DNA of 27,117 nucleotides from Alphaproteobacteria bacterium (GTDB lineage: Bacteria; Pseudomonadota; Alphaproteobacteria; CAAGCB01; CAG-977), in NCBI GenBank assembly GCA_900768845.1, contig CAAGEK010000005.1, positions 1 to 27,117 on the forward strand, read 5' to 3'. The notes below the pieces were generated by a model, which did not search any database, was not told the DNA's origin, and saw nothing but the letters and a program-made list of their open reading frames with translations. Position numbers and translations under genes: made by a program. Shown here in pieces: positions 1-8,257 of this stretch (within the stretch, counting starts at the first letter, position 1; the number at the start of each line of letters is the position of its first letter).

Positions 1-183
1 CCCTTTACATCGGCGGTGCGGAAAGGCTTTGATGGCTCCGGCAGAAAGAGCAACCGGAAAACGCGGCAATAAGGGCATAGGACGGAAAACTTTCCCCCTA
101 TCCTCCACTCAAGGCGGAGGAAGGGGAAGAAAGGGGGTAAAAAAAACGGTTCGGCAAATGGAACAGGCTTTTAAAAAGGCATG
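1..183. other. Left-edge non-coding stretch downstream of tyrS
   Basis: I see no convincing gene here. An imperfect G/C-rich hairpin lies around 96-130 (CCTCC pairing with GGAGG), and an A8 run follows at about 139. Read on the minus strand, a weak GTTC/GAAC hairpin followed by T8 could end tyrS transcription. A minus-strand ATG at 76-78 opens a frame that runs off the left edge, but it is too short to identify and lacks a well-spaced ribosome binding site. Confidence 0.3.
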
Positions 184-1449
184 TCAACCTTTCAATTTTA
201 TCAGGGCGTGCTTTTTCTTTCCCGCGGAAAGTTTTATCGAAGCGTCCTTCAGGTCGGAAAGTGTTAAGGATACATTGTCGGAAACGGGAATGTCATTGAC
301 TTTCGCTCCGCCCTGAGCAATCAATCGTTTCGTTTCGCCGCGTGTTTCCGTCAGCTTTAAAGCGCAAAACGCGTCGATTAAAGTCATACCCGATTCCAAT
401 TCGGCCGCCGTGACAACCAAAGTGGGGAGGTCTTCGCCGCCTGTTTTGTCTTCAAACGTTTTTCGGGCGGTTTCCGCGGCATTCAATGCGGCTTCCTCTC
501 CTCGGCAAAGCTTCGTCGCTTCAAATGCCAATATTTTTTTGGCTTCGTTGATTTCTTTGTCTTTCAATCCTTCCAAACGCCGGACTTCGTCCATCGGCAA
601 ATCCGTGTAAACGCGCAAACATTTGCCGACTTCGGGATCTCCGATATTGCGGAAATATTGATAATAATCGTATGACGACAGTTTTTCATCGTTGATCCAA
701 ACGGCGTTCCCTTCGGATTTTCCCATCTTTTTGCCGTTGGAATCCGTGATGATCGGACTGGTGAAGCCGAACAGCTCGACATTGTACTTGCGACGTCCCA
801 ACTCTGTTCCGCTGGTGATGTTGCCCCATTGATCGGATCCCGCAATTTGCGCACGGCAACCGTATTTCCGGTACAATGTGCAAAAATCAAATCCTTGTAA
901 AAGCTGATAGTTGAATTCAAGGAAAGACATCTGCTGTTCCCTTTCCAATCGGGTTTTGACGCTTTCCATCGACAGCATCCGGTTGACGGAATAATACGTT
1001 CCGACGTCACGCAAAAATTCCAGATAATTCACGTTTCGGAACCAGTCGTAGTTGTCGACGATAATCGCTCCGGACGGTGTGTCGTCAAAGCGCAGAAACT
1101 TTGCATAAGACCGTTTCAAGCCGTCCAGATTGCGGGCGATCGTTTCTTCGCTCATAAAAGGACGCAAGGCATCCTTGCCCGAAGGATCGCCGATGCGAGC
1201 CGTCGCGCCGCCGACCAGCATAACCGGCTTGTTGCCCAGTTTTTGAAACCAGCGCATCATCATAATCGGCACGATATGCCCGATGTGCAGACTGTCGCCC
1301 GTGGGATCGGATCCGTAATACGCGACGGCGGGGGTTCCCGAACGCTCGCATTCATATAAATAAGCGTCGAATCCTTCTTCGTTGGTGCATTGATTGTAAA
1401 AACCGCGTTCTGAAACGATATTCAGAAATTCCGATTTAAATTGCGTCAT
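184..1449 (-). CDS. tyrS: Tyrosyl-tRNA synthetase
   Basis: This cytoplasmic class I aminoacyl-tRNA synthetase charges tRNA-Tyr with tyrosine. From the chosen start (MTQFKSEF...) the protein has 421 residues, the usual length for bacterial TyrRS. The class I signature HIGH is at residues 55-58, and the KMSKS-equivalent loop reads KMGKS at 241-245. A tyrosine-pocket segment (QLLQGFDF, then GSDQWGN) lies around 182-210, and a C-terminal S4-like RNA-binding domain covers about 355-415. The open frame extends 40 codons further upstream. Those residues are not TyrRS-like and would fill the gap to the divergent anmK, so I place the start at the ATG at 1447-1449. The 122-bp gap to anmK must hold divergent promoters. 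Function is certain; the start is very likely. Confidence 0.97.
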   Translation of the reverse strand: MTQFKSEFLNIVSERGFYNQCTNEEGFDAYLYECERSGTPAVAYYGSDPTGDSLHIGHIVPIMMMRWFQKLGNKPVMLVGGATARIGDPSGKDALRPFMSEETIARNLDGLKRSYAKFLRFDDTPSGAIIVDNYDWFRNVNYLEFLRDVGTYYSVNRMLSMESVKTRLEREQQMSFLEFNYQLLQGFDFCTLYRKYGCRAQIAGSDQWGNITSGTELGRRKYNVELFGFTSPIITDSNGKKMGKSEGNAVWINDEKLSSYDYYQYFRNIGDPEVGKCLRVYTDLPMDEVRRLEGLKDKEINEAKKILAFEATKLCRGEEAALNAAETARKTFEDKTGGEDLPTLVVTAAELESGMTLIDAFCALKLTETRGETKRLIAQGGAKVNDIPVSDNVSLTLSDLKDASIKLSAGKKKHALIKLKG

Positions 1450-1571
1450 GGAAGTCCGTCCCGTTTGGATTTTGTTAATGTCTTTGTCATACGATAACAC
1501 AAATAATGTCAGCGATGCATATTTAGCTGTATCAGCATTGAAGGGCGAACTCAATAGGGAAGAATGCAAAT

Positions 1572-2714
1572 ATGGAAGTAATCAGGCCTTTGACGGCGAT
1601 GGGATTGATGAGCGGCACGTCGATGGACGGCGTTGATGCGGCTTTGCTGGTTACGGACGGCGTTGACGTTTTCCAATTCGGCAAATCGCTGAAGCGTCCT
1701 TATGATATGGATATGCGTGCGGCTTTGCGTTCCGTTTCCGGCAGGCAGTCTTTGGAAGACGGGGAGCGTTTGAAAGACGTCGAACGCAAAATGACCTTGT
1801 TTCACGCCGACGTTGTCAAAGAACTGCTTGAACTGGCGGGGTTGCGTCCCGAAGACGTCGATGTGGCGGGATTTCACGGGCAAACGTTGTTGCACAAGCC
1901 TCAAGACGCGTTGACGGTTCAAATCGGCGACGGCGATTTGCTGGCTTCCGAAACGCATATTCCCGTCGTCAACCGTTTCCGGCAGGCTGATTTGGCAAAC
2001 GGAGGTCAGGGAGGCCCTTTGATCCCGTCGTATCATGCGGCTTTGGCCAGAGATATGGAAAAACCGCTGGCGATTTTGAATATCGGCGGTGTGGCGAATG
2101 TGACGTGGATCGGCGAAAACGGGGAATTGGTCGCTTTCGCCGCCGGTCCGGGGAATGCTCCGATAGACGATTGGATGATGAAAAAACACGGGACGAATAT
2201 GGATTATGACGGCAATATGGCGGCCGGCGGCGTCGTTGATGAAAAAATCGTCGCGGTGATGATGAAACGTCCGTACTTTAAAAAAGCTCCTCCGAAAACA
2301 TTGGACAGGGATGAGTTTTCGGAACGCGTGATGAATCATTTGGAAGGTGCGGGCGTCGCTGACGGAGCCGCCACTCTGACAGCGTGGGTGGCGGAAGCCG
2401 TCGCGTGTGCGGCTCGGGATTTTTTGCCGAAAGCTCCGAAAAAATGGATCGTTTGCGGCGGCGGAGCCAATAACCCGACGTTGATGCGGATGTTGCGCCA
2501 AAAATTGGAAGCTCCCGTTGAAAACGCTTCAAAATCCGGATGGGACGGTGATGCGATGGAAGCGCAGGGGTATGCATTTCTGGCGGCCAGAAGCTTGTTC
2601 GGATTGCCGTTGTCTTTTCCCGGAACGACCGGAGTTCCCCATTCCATGTGCGGCGGTTCTTTCCATCCCGTACCCGATGTTTCGGGGGAAAAGCGCAAAT
2701 CCCGAAAAAATTAG
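1572..2714 (+). CDS. anmK: Anhydro-N-acetylmuramic acid kinase
   Basis: AnmK hydrolyses the 1,6-anhydro ring of anhydroMurNAc and phosphorylates it to MurNAc-6-phosphate, a cytoplasmic step of peptidoglycan recycling. The 380-residue protein is close to the family length of about 370. The N-terminal ATP-binding loop GLMSGTSMDGVD is at residues 11-22. GFHGQT (100-105), IGGVANVT (171-178) and GPGNAPID (192-199) are family blocks; D199 aligns with the expected catalytic aspartate. The start is the ATG at 1572, with an AGGGA-type site about 12 bases upstream. It is transcribed divergently from tyrS. The next gene follows after 60 bases containing an extended -10-like TGTGATAAT (2733-2741), so that gene may have its own promoter. 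No partner recycling enzyme is adjacent. Confidence 0.96.
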   Translation: MEVIRPLTAMGLMSGTSMDGVDAALLVTDGVDVFQFGKSLKRPYDMDMRAALRSVSGRQSLEDGERLKDVERKMTLFHADVVKELLELAGLRPEDVDVAGFHGQTLLHKPQDALTVQIGDGDLLASETHIPVVNRFRQADLANGGQGGPLIPSYHAALARDMEKPLAILNIGGVANVTWIGENGELVAFAAGPGNAPIDDWMMKKHGTNMDYDGNMAAGGVVDEKIVAVMMKRPYFKKAPPKTLDRDEFSERVMNHLEGAGVADGAATLTAWVAEAVACAARDFLPKAPKKWIVCGGGANNPTLMRMLRQKLEAPVENASKSGWDGDAMEAQGYAFLAARSLFGLPLSFPGTTGVPHSMCGGSFHPVPDVSGEKRKSRKN

Positions 2715-2774
2715 TTTTTTCTTCTTTTGTCTTGTGATAATAATTCCACTCTCTGAAGGAAAAAGGGGCTAATC

Positions 2775-3524
2775 ATGAAACACGTTTTATTTTTTCTTGC
2801 AGCGGTTTTTATTTTTTTCTGTTGCGTTGCGTGCGGAGAGAAAAGACCTGCAAACGTTTTGATCGTCGGAACGAACGCGGAATTTCCGCCGTTTGAAATG
2901 CGCGGCGGGGCAAGCGGAAGCGAAATTGTAGGCTTTGATATGGATATTGCCCGTAAAATTGCGGAAAGAACGGGGAAAAAACTGCAAATCGAAGATATGA
3001 AGTTTGATGCTTTGATTCCTGCATTGAATTCCGGAAAAGTCGATATGGTTTTGGCGGGGATGACGGTGACGCCGGAGCGGGCGCGCAATGTCGATTTCAG
3101 CCGCCCCTATTATAAGATCACTCAAATCGTTTTGTTGCGTACCGAAGACGCCGGAACGGTGTCGAAAATTGATGATTTGAAGGGAAAAACGATTGCCGTC
3201 GCATTGGGAACGACGGGCGACACGGTGGCGTCCGAATTGACGCCGGCGGAAAAAGTCGTCCGTTTTGATTCGGCTTTCGAGGCTGTTTTGGAATTGAAAA
3301 ACGGCAAGGCGGACTTGGTTTTGACGGATGCGGCATTGGGCGGCGTCCTGCATTCCAAAAATCCCGATTTGGCGCGAGTGGATTTGCCGTTCAAGGATGA
3401 ATTTTACGCCGCCGGAGTGAAGAAGGGAAATAAAGCATTATTGGATCAAATTAATGCGGCGTTGGAAGATTTGGAAAAATCCGGCGAAAAAGACGTTTTG
3501 CTGGAAACATATTTTTCCAAATAA
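2775..3524 (+). CDS. Amino-acid ABC transporter substrate-binding lipoprotein (SBP family 3)
   Basis: This is an extracytoplasmic solute-binding protein of the polar amino acid family (GlnH/ArtJ-like, SBP_bac_3), 249 residues long. The hydrophobic signal peptide ends in a lipobox C-V-A-C with the lipidated cysteine at residue 20, so it is probably anchored in a membrane facing the periplasm. Typical blocks are GTNAEFPPFE near residue 32, GFDMDIAR near 54, and the MTVTPERA..DFSRPYY ligand-binding segment around 96-113. A good AAGGGG ribosome site precedes the ATG. No permease or ATPase gene is adjacent, and a terminator follows at once, so it is monocistronic or orphan here. The ligand cannot be fixed from sequence: basic or other polar amino acids are likely. 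Confidence 0.92.
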   Translation: MKHVLFFLAAVFIFFCCVACGEKRPANVLIVGTNAEFPPFEMRGGASGSEIVGFDMDIARKIAERTGKKLQIEDMKFDALIPALNSGKVDMVLAGMTVTPERARNVDFSRPYYKITQIVLLRTEDAGTVSKIDDLKGKTIAVALGTTGDTVASELTPAEKVVRFDSAFEAVLELKNGKADLVLTDAALGGVLHSKNPDLARVDLPFKDEFYAAGVKKGNKALLDQINAALEDLEKSGEKDVLLETYFSK

Positions 3525-3546
3525 CATATAAGCAACGTATTTTAAG

Positions 3547-3580
3547 AAAAACCTCCCAGCATATTGCGGGAGGTTTTTTT
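3547..3580 (+). terminator. Rho-independent terminator after the solute-binding protein
   Basis: The arms AAAACCTCCC and GGGAGGTTTT flank a short AT-rich loop and are followed by a T run. It lies about 20 bases after the stop codon of the solute-binding protein. Confidence 0.9.
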
Positions 3581-3786
3581 GTTTGATAAAAATAAAATCG
3601 GACGGATGTCATTGAAATATTTATTTTTATGTTCTATTAAAAAAGAGAGCTGTTTTTTTAGATTTTTAGCCGGTACTTATAACTAAATCCATAGAATGTA
3701 TGCTGTTCTGATGAATTGATGTTTCCGTTCGTCCGGAGTTACTATAAATAATATATAAACGGCGTAAAAAATAAGCGAGGTTTGAA

Positions 3787-4356
3787 ATGAAGCATATTAA
3801 TGAAAGCGGCCGTTCGATGGTTGAAATACTTGGCGTCTTGGCAATTATCGGCGTTTTATCTGTCGGAGGTATTGCCGGATATTCCATGGCGATGTCAAAG
3901 TTTAAAATTACAAAAACGCTGGATCAGGTTCAAACTTTGGTGACAAGTTTGCGAGCTTTATATGCCTCTCAACGGACTTACACGCAATTAACCCCGAAAA
4001 AAGCTTATGAAATGAGCCTTTTGACGGATGAAACCTTTGATAAAAATACGTCGAAAGGCGTAAACCCTTATGGCGGGGAAATCAAGTTCGATGCTACGGG
4101 CGGACGCACTTTCAGCATTGAATATACAGGCTTGACGGCGGAAGCGTGTTTGAAACTTTCAACGGCGGACTGGGGCGCGGATGCGTCTTCGGGACTGGTT
4201 TCAATCGGTATCGGAGGCTACAGAAACACCGTCAGCAAGACTTTTACTTGGAGCATCGCTCCGAAACTGCCTGTCGAATTGACGGAAGCGGCGGAAGCGT
4301 GCAAAGGTGAAACTGCGACTGACAATACCGGCGTCGTCAAGTGGACGTTCCGTTAA
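3787..4356 (+). CDS. Type IV (IVb/PilS-like) prepilin
   Basis: This is a prepilin-like protein of 189 residues. It has a short basic leader ending in G8, then R-S-M-V-E, giving the conserved Glu at mature position 5 (E13). A 20-residue hydrophobic helix (ILGVLAIIGVLSVGGIAGY) follows and would both anchor the pilin and pack the fibre core. After it, an amphipathic stretch with LVTSLRALYASQ and YTQLTP resembles the PilS/TcpA type IVb class. Two cysteines in the C-terminal half (AEACLK and AEACKG) could form the usual D-region disulfide. A GAGG ribosome site precedes the ATG. No assembly ATPase, prepilin peptidase or secretin is nearby, so it is an orphan pilin ending at its own terminator. It might instead be a pseudopilin of a type II secretion system. 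Confidence 0.8.
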   Translation: MKHINESGRSMVEILGVLAIIGVLSVGGIAGYSMAMSKFKITKTLDQVQTLVTSLRALYASQRTYTQLTPKKAYEMSLLTDETFDKNTSKGVNPYGGEIKFDATGGRTFSIEYTGLTAEACLKLSTADWGADASSGLVSIGIGGYRNTVSKTFTWSIAPKLPVELTEAAEACKGETATDNTGVVKWTFR

Positions 4357-4370
4357 TCCCTGAAACGGAA

Positions 4371-4398
4371 AAGCCCCTGATTTTTCAGGGGCTTTTTT
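4371..4398 (+). terminator. Rho-independent terminator after the pilin gene
   Basis: AAGCCCCTGA and its complement TCAGGGGCTT form a near-perfect stem with a short T loop, followed by a T run. It begins 15 bases after the pilin stop codon. Confidence 0.93.
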
Positions 4399-4410
4399 GT
4401 CTTCCGAAAA

Positions 4411-4834
4411 GCACGAGTCGGGCGCGTGGTTCGGGAAAGCTTACAGCCATGTATAAAAAAACTCCTTAGCTAAACTCGAGTTGCGATTCGGCAACTGCAA
4501 ATATCATATTGGTTTTTGCGCCGGAATATCGCCGAAGATGAGAGATCGAGCTTTGCAGATTTTCTGAAAGGGAAAAGCGGTTTGACGGTTTACGAGCGTT
4601 GGAGCGACATATCGCAGATACTATCCGCGGGAAAGAACACCCGTAAGCTTGCAGAAAACCTGTAAAATCAGATGAAGAAAGACGCTCTCTTCAACTGACG
4701 CCAGACCTGTCCGCCCTGTTTACGGATTGAAAGTAACGAAATATACCAACCGGAGCATTTACACGGTAAGCTTAGCCGGTAGCATGAGGACTGCGTCCGT
4801 CGTGTGAAGAACTCTCACTGGACGGGCGGGTGTC
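4411..4834 (+). mobile_element. Degenerate IS200-type element, copy 1 (non-autonomous)
   Basis: This stretch aligns along its whole length with 23511-24044 despite heavy drift. The left end carries GGCGCGTGG at 4421-4429, and the right end (about 4810-4834) is a diverged match to the right end of copy 2. Inside are remains of an IS200-type transposase frame and the conserved right-side block GCCGGTAGCATGAGG. Relative to copy 2 it has lost 64 bp between two AACTGCAA repeats, plus several short pieces around 4608-4630. It sits about 20 bases past the pilin terminator. It cannot move by itself, and the boundaries are approximate. Confidence 0.75.
4493..4698 (+). pseudogene. IS200 transposase relic (copy 1)
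   Basis: Fragments such as VFAPEYRR, FLKGKSGL and VYERW are recognisable only across frame changes and stops. The N-terminal coding part is gone, and so is the central segment that would carry the HUH metal-binding motif. Compare the better-preserved relic at 23621-23943. It has no coding capacity. Confidence 0.6.
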
Positions 4835-4883
4835 TTTTTGACAACAGCCGTAAAGAAGGAAGCATAAACGGAATGGCCGAGGC

Positions 4884-5636
4884 TTATTTTTTTATGTGTT
4901 TGAACACGTCGGCGGGAATGTAACGCCGTAACTGAACCGTCAAACACGAATACCACGGAAAATAACGCGTATATGCTTTTTTAGCCGAATATTCCAAACA
5001 TTTCTGGGCACAGGCGTCCGAATCGATCGGCGTCCAGAACGACAGCGTTTTTCTTTCTCCGACTATGCCCAAGAAGGTGTCGACTTTGACAATCGTGACG
5101 GTAATGCCTTCCTGTTTCATTTGATCGTGGAAGCCCTGCATCCACACATGCAAAGCCGCCTTTGTCGAACCGTAGGCGTAATTGTCCGCCGCGCCGTATT
5201 CGCCGGCGGTCGATCCCAAAACGATGATTTCCCCGTTGCCCTGTTTTTGCATGACGGCGGCGATGGCAGACATGAAATAAATCTGGGCGAAGTAATTGAT
5301 TTGGAACATATTTTTAATCTTTCCCAAATCTTTTCCGCATTCTTTTTGCGAATACGCCGTTTCCAGTGCCGAAAAAACGCTGATGATGTTTTTGGCTTCG
5401 GCTTCGCAGGTTTCGACGGTTTTGGCAAAAGAATCGGGATTCGAGGTGTCCAATTCCTGAATTCCCACCGTCGTTCCGGGGTAACGGACGCGGATGTCTT
5501 CGGCGGAAAGCTTCAAATCATCCTCTTCTTTTCCCAAAAACAGGATGTCGTCCCCTCTTTTGGCGACGGCGCGGGCGAAAGAACGTCCGACCGCGGATGT
5601 TCCGCCTAAAATCAGCCAAGTTCTTTTTTCCGTCAT
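4884..5636 (-). CDS. SDR-family oxidoreductase, DprE2-like (polyprenyl-phospho-ketosugar reductase)
   Basis: This is a short-chain dehydrogenase/reductase of 250 residues. The Rossmann glycine motif reads GGTSAVG at 11-17. The catalytic Ser is at 142 (LGSTAG), and the Tyr/Lys pair is Y155 and K159 (YGSTK). It overlaps the upstream DprE1-like oxidase by ATGA (5633-5636), so the two are translationally coupled. In mycobacteria the equivalent pair oxidises, then reduces, decaprenyl-phospho-ribose to give the arabinose epimer used as a glycan donor. I infer that this protein performs the NAD(P)H-dependent second step on a polyprenyl-linked pentose or related sugar. The SDR assignment is certain; the DprE2 role rests on the neighbour. 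No terminator is evident between its stop codon and the IS relic. Confidence 0.85.
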   Translation of the reverse strand: MTEKRTWLILGGTSAVGRSFARAVAKRGDDILFLGKEEDDLKLSAEDIRVRYPGTTVGIQELDTSNPDSFAKTVETCEAEAKNIISVFSALETAYSQKECGKDLGKIKNMFQINYFAQIYFMSAIAAVMQKQGNGEIIVLGSTAGEYGAADNYAYGSTKAALHVWMQGFHDQMKQEGITVTIVKVDTFLGIVGERKTLSFWTPIDSDACAQKCLEYSAKKAYTRYFPWYSCLTVQLRRYIPADVFKHIKK

Positions 5637-6976
5637 TTCTGCTCTCCTTTCAAACCCAACCTGCGGGCGAAATCGGAATCGAATTTTTTGTGCGGGTCGT
5701 ATGCCGCCAGCGTTTTTTTGAATTTGTCCGTGTGTTTGTACATACGGATCAGGTTGCGCGCCTGAAGCAAAGCGTCGTTTTGCAGGGAAATGCGCCCCCG
5801 ATGCTCCGTCGCAATCGTTTCCAGATGAATCAAAAAGTCTTCAATACCGCGCTTGCGCGTGAAATCCAGCGACAGACAATAGCCTTTCATGGAAAAAGAC
5901 ATATCCGCCGAGCTTTCTTCTTTCAACGGCATCAAAGTGGCCATGAACGATCCGGCGCGTGTGCGGCTGACTTCGGTCAGGATGCGGCGGATCGCCTGAG
6001 GAGCCTCGGCTTCGGAAAAAGCGAAGCGGAACTGGTAAAATCCGGCGCGTCCGCGGGTTTTTTCCCATCCCAGAAACGCGTCTTTCGGATAGATGAAATC
6101 TTCGTAAGGAACGGTTTTTTGTGCGGGACGGGCGAAAAAGCGGTAATAAATATCGTTAATCAGCGCGCTGGAATATGTGTTGACGATAAAAGCCGGCAAA
6201 TAAAACGGCAGTTTCAATTGCGGCATTTTGAAAAACTGGGCTTTGACGTCTTCGTCCGTAAAGGTCGCCGTTGTCAGAATACTGCGCCCGACGGCGTTCC
6301 CCTTTGCCAGAGTGTCGATCCACGCGTAACAGCAATCGGCCGTTTTGCGACAGGCGGCCATACGTTCCATCAACGTATCCAGATCGGAACAGCGTTCCTT
6401 GGTGACTGTGACGTGCGCGGCGGGACGTTTGGGCAGGGTGATCGACAACAGGGATATGAATCCGGTCAGCCCCATACCCCCCTTTGTCGCGGAAAACAGG
6501 TCGGGATTCGTTTCGGCGTCTGCGCGAACGGTTTCTCCGCTTGCCAGCGTAATATCCAGCCAGTTGACGAATTTTGAAATCGTGCCGCGCTTATGGGCGT
6601 TCGTTCCGAACATATCCGAAGCGACGGCTCCGCCTAAGGTGTGATAACCCGACCCTGTCGTTATCGGAGCCATGAAACCGCGGCCGGAAAACAATTCCGT
6701 GACGGCACTGAGCGTCAACCCCGGTTCGCATATCAGTTCGCCTGTTTCTTCGTTAAAGGAACGGATGCGATCCATCCGGCGGAAAACCATGACCGCACCG
6801 TCGTCGTTGATCGCCTGATCACCGTAGCTGTGCCCCAATCCGCGGGCGATGATGCCGTTTTTGCCGACTTGTTCCAAGCACTTTGCGATATCTTCGGTTC
6901 GATCGGGGCGGCAGACCTGAGAAACGGCGCGGCAGGTTCTGCCCCAACCTTTTAATTTCATTTGATTCCAGTGCAT
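5633..6976 (-). CDS. FAD-linked oxidoreductase, DprE1-like (polyprenyl-phospho-ribose 2'-oxidase type)
   Basis: This 447-residue protein belongs to the vanillyl-alcohol-oxidase-type FAD-binding family. The FAD-binding segment RGLGHSYGDQAI is at 45-56. A second flavin-contact block, TLGGAVASDMFGTNAHKRGT, spans about 113-132, and FSATKGGMGLTG follows. These blocks, and a C-terminal DPH-F-SDFARRLGL ending, match DprE1, which oxidises the C2 hydroxyl of decaprenylphosphoryl ribose. An SDR overlaps it by 4 bp downstream, as expected for a DprE1-DprE2 pair. The start at 6976 has GGAG seven bases upstream. A TACAAT -10-like box lies at 7014-7019, but its -35 partner is poor. The substrate is inferred. 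A less specific FAD sugar or alditol oxidase is possible but less likely given the SDR partner. Confidence 0.85.
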   Translation of the reverse strand: MHWNQMKLKGWGRTCRAVSQVCRPDRTEDIAKCLEQVGKNGIIARGLGHSYGDQAINDDGAVMVFRRMDRIRSFNEETGELICEPGLTLSAVTELFSGRGFMAPITTGSGYHTLGGAVASDMFGTNAHKRGTISKFVNWLDITLASGETVRADAETNPDLFSATKGGMGLTGFISLLSITLPKRPAAHVTVTKERCSDLDTLMERMAACRKTADCCYAWIDTLAKGNAVGRSILTTATFTDEDVKAQFFKMPQLKLPFYLPAFIVNTYSSALINDIYYRFFARPAQKTVPYEDFIYPKDAFLGWEKTRGRAGFYQFRFAFSEAEAPQAIRRILTEVSRTRAGSFMATLMPLKEESSADMSFSMKGYCLSLDFTRKRGIEDFLIHLETIATEHRGRISLQNDALLQARNLIRMYKHTDKFKKTLAAYDPHKKFDSDFARRLGLKGEQK

Positions 6977-7052
6977 TTTTGACTCCGTAACCGTCCGAAA
7001 AAACAGTGCCGTTATTGTAGCCGAAAAACGTATTGATTAGAAGGAGATTTGG

Positions 7053-7084
7053 AAAATAAAAAGGGCTTTTGCAAAAAGCCCTTT
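7053..7084 (-). terminator. Rho-independent terminator after the PfkB kinase gene
   Basis: On the minus strand, AAAGGGCTTTT pairs with AAAAGCCCTTT across a two- to three-base loop, and a T-rich run follows. It lies 15 bases past the stop codon of the kinase gene. Confidence 0.9.
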
Positions 7085-7098
7085 CCTTTATCGGAAAA

Positions 7099-8121
7099 TC
7101 AAGGTCTGACGCTCATCAGATAATCTTTGAACTTTTCCGCCAGATCGGTTTCCGGCCGTCCGCCCCAGTGCTTTAAAATCTCGGCCGCCGTCAAAGCCGC
7201 CAGCTTTCCCGACGCGGGCAGGCTGAAATTTTGGGAAATGCCGTACAAAAAGCCCGAAGCGAAAGCGTCGCCCGCTCCCGTGCTGTCAACGACGGATTCC
7301 CTGTTTTCCGAAGCGATGGTGTCAATGCCTTCGTGGGAAAAGATGCACGCCCCCCTTGAACCGCGTGTCATTGCCAGAATTTGGCCGCGTTCGTGCAGGA
7401 TGGATAAAAAACCGTTCAAGTCGGTGACGTTCCGGTCTATTTCAAAACAGCCGCGGATTTCCCGTTCGTTGCCGATTAAAATGTCGGCGCGTGTACGGAT
7501 GGTTTCGATGACTTCCTGAACCGCGACGGCGCGAAAGTTCAAATCGTGCATATTGAATGCGACTTTGACGCCGTTGTCTTTGGCCGTGTTCAACGCCAGC
7601 ATCACGGCTTCGCGGGCGCGGCGGGACACCAACATCTGGCCTTCGATGAACAGAACCGAGGAATTTACAATCGTGTCAATGTCAATATCGGGGATGTTCA
7701 GCTCTTCGCACACGCCCATATTGAAAGCGAACGTACGGTCGTGATCCGGCGTGACCATGACCAGACAGCGGGCGGTCGCCTTGTCGATGTCGCGGTCGAA
7801 CTGTTCCAAGGGGACGCAGGTTTTGACGCCGGCGTTATCGAAAGCTTCCTTGAATTTCTGCCCCATCGTATCGTTGCACGATTTTCCGATAAAGGCCGCT
7901 TTGCCTCCCAACGAAGCGATGCCGGCGATGGCGTTTGCCGCCGTCCCGCCGGGGATGACGCGGGAGTCTTCCAGTTCGCGTCGGATGTCACGCAAAACCG
8001 ATACCGGCAGAACATTGCCCTGACCTTTTATCAATTGATATTTTTTTAGGAAATCTTCCGTGACGTTTGCCACAACATCAACAAAAGCGACGCCGATTGC
8101 CGTTACATCAAATTGGCTCAC
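7099..8121 (-). CDS. PfkB-family carbohydrate/adenosine kinase
   Basis: This ribokinase/PfkB-family kinase has 340 residues from a GTG start at 8119-8121. GGAG lies 10 bases upstream, and the frame further upstream is not kinase-like and overlaps clpA. The N-terminal block AIGVAFVDVVANV..FL resembles the adenosine-kinase-like subfamily of Alphaproteobacteria. PGGTAANAIAG (57-67) is the substrate lid and glycine motif. DSTGAGDAFASG (279-290) is the anion-hole motif with the catalytic aspartate D285. It probably phosphorylates a nucleoside or sugar in the cytoplasm using ATP; the substrate cannot be read from sequence. The gene is monocistronic: clpA's terminator lies upstream and its own terminator downstream. 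Confidence 0.9.
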   Translation of the reverse strand: MSQFDVTAIGVAFVDVVANVTEDFLKKYQLIKGQGNVLPVSVLRDIRRELEDSRVIPGGTAANAIAGIASLGGKAAFIGKSCNDTMGQKFKEAFDNAGVKTCVPLEQFDRDIDKATARCLVMVTPDHDRTFAFNMGVCEELNIPDIDIDTIVNSSVLFIEGQMLVSRRAREAVMLALNTAKDNGVKVAFNMHDLNFRAVAVQEVIETIRTRADILIGNEREIRGCFEIDRNVTDLNGFLSILHERGQILAMTRGSRGACIFSHEGIDTIASENRESVVDSTGAGDAFASGFLYGISQNFSLPASGKLAALTAAEILKHWGGRPETDLAEKFKDYLMSVRP

Positions 8122-8257
8122 GATAACTGTTCTCCGTTCGGGGTTTTGTGCCTGACGGGATTCTCTTATATCGGGGCGCGGAACAAAAGACCAGCTAAAA
8201 ATGAATAAAATTTCAATAAGGCGCGTTTCTGCGAATCCCGACGAAAGGCAAGCGAGG

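Noticed and set aside
29..316. A 95-codon plus-strand frame at the left edge
   Set aside because: It overlaps the 3' end of tyrS antisense, is Lys/Arg rich through simple composition, and lacks a ribosome site.
1551..2501. A 316-codon minus-strand open frame opposite anmK
   Set aside because: It is a shadow frame rich in Arg, His and Phe; anmK has all family motifs on the plus strand.
5597..6577. A 326-codon plus-strand open frame opposite the DprE1-like gene
   Set aside because: It has an Arg/Phe/Gln-rich composition without domains; the sense strand encodes a clear flavoprotein.
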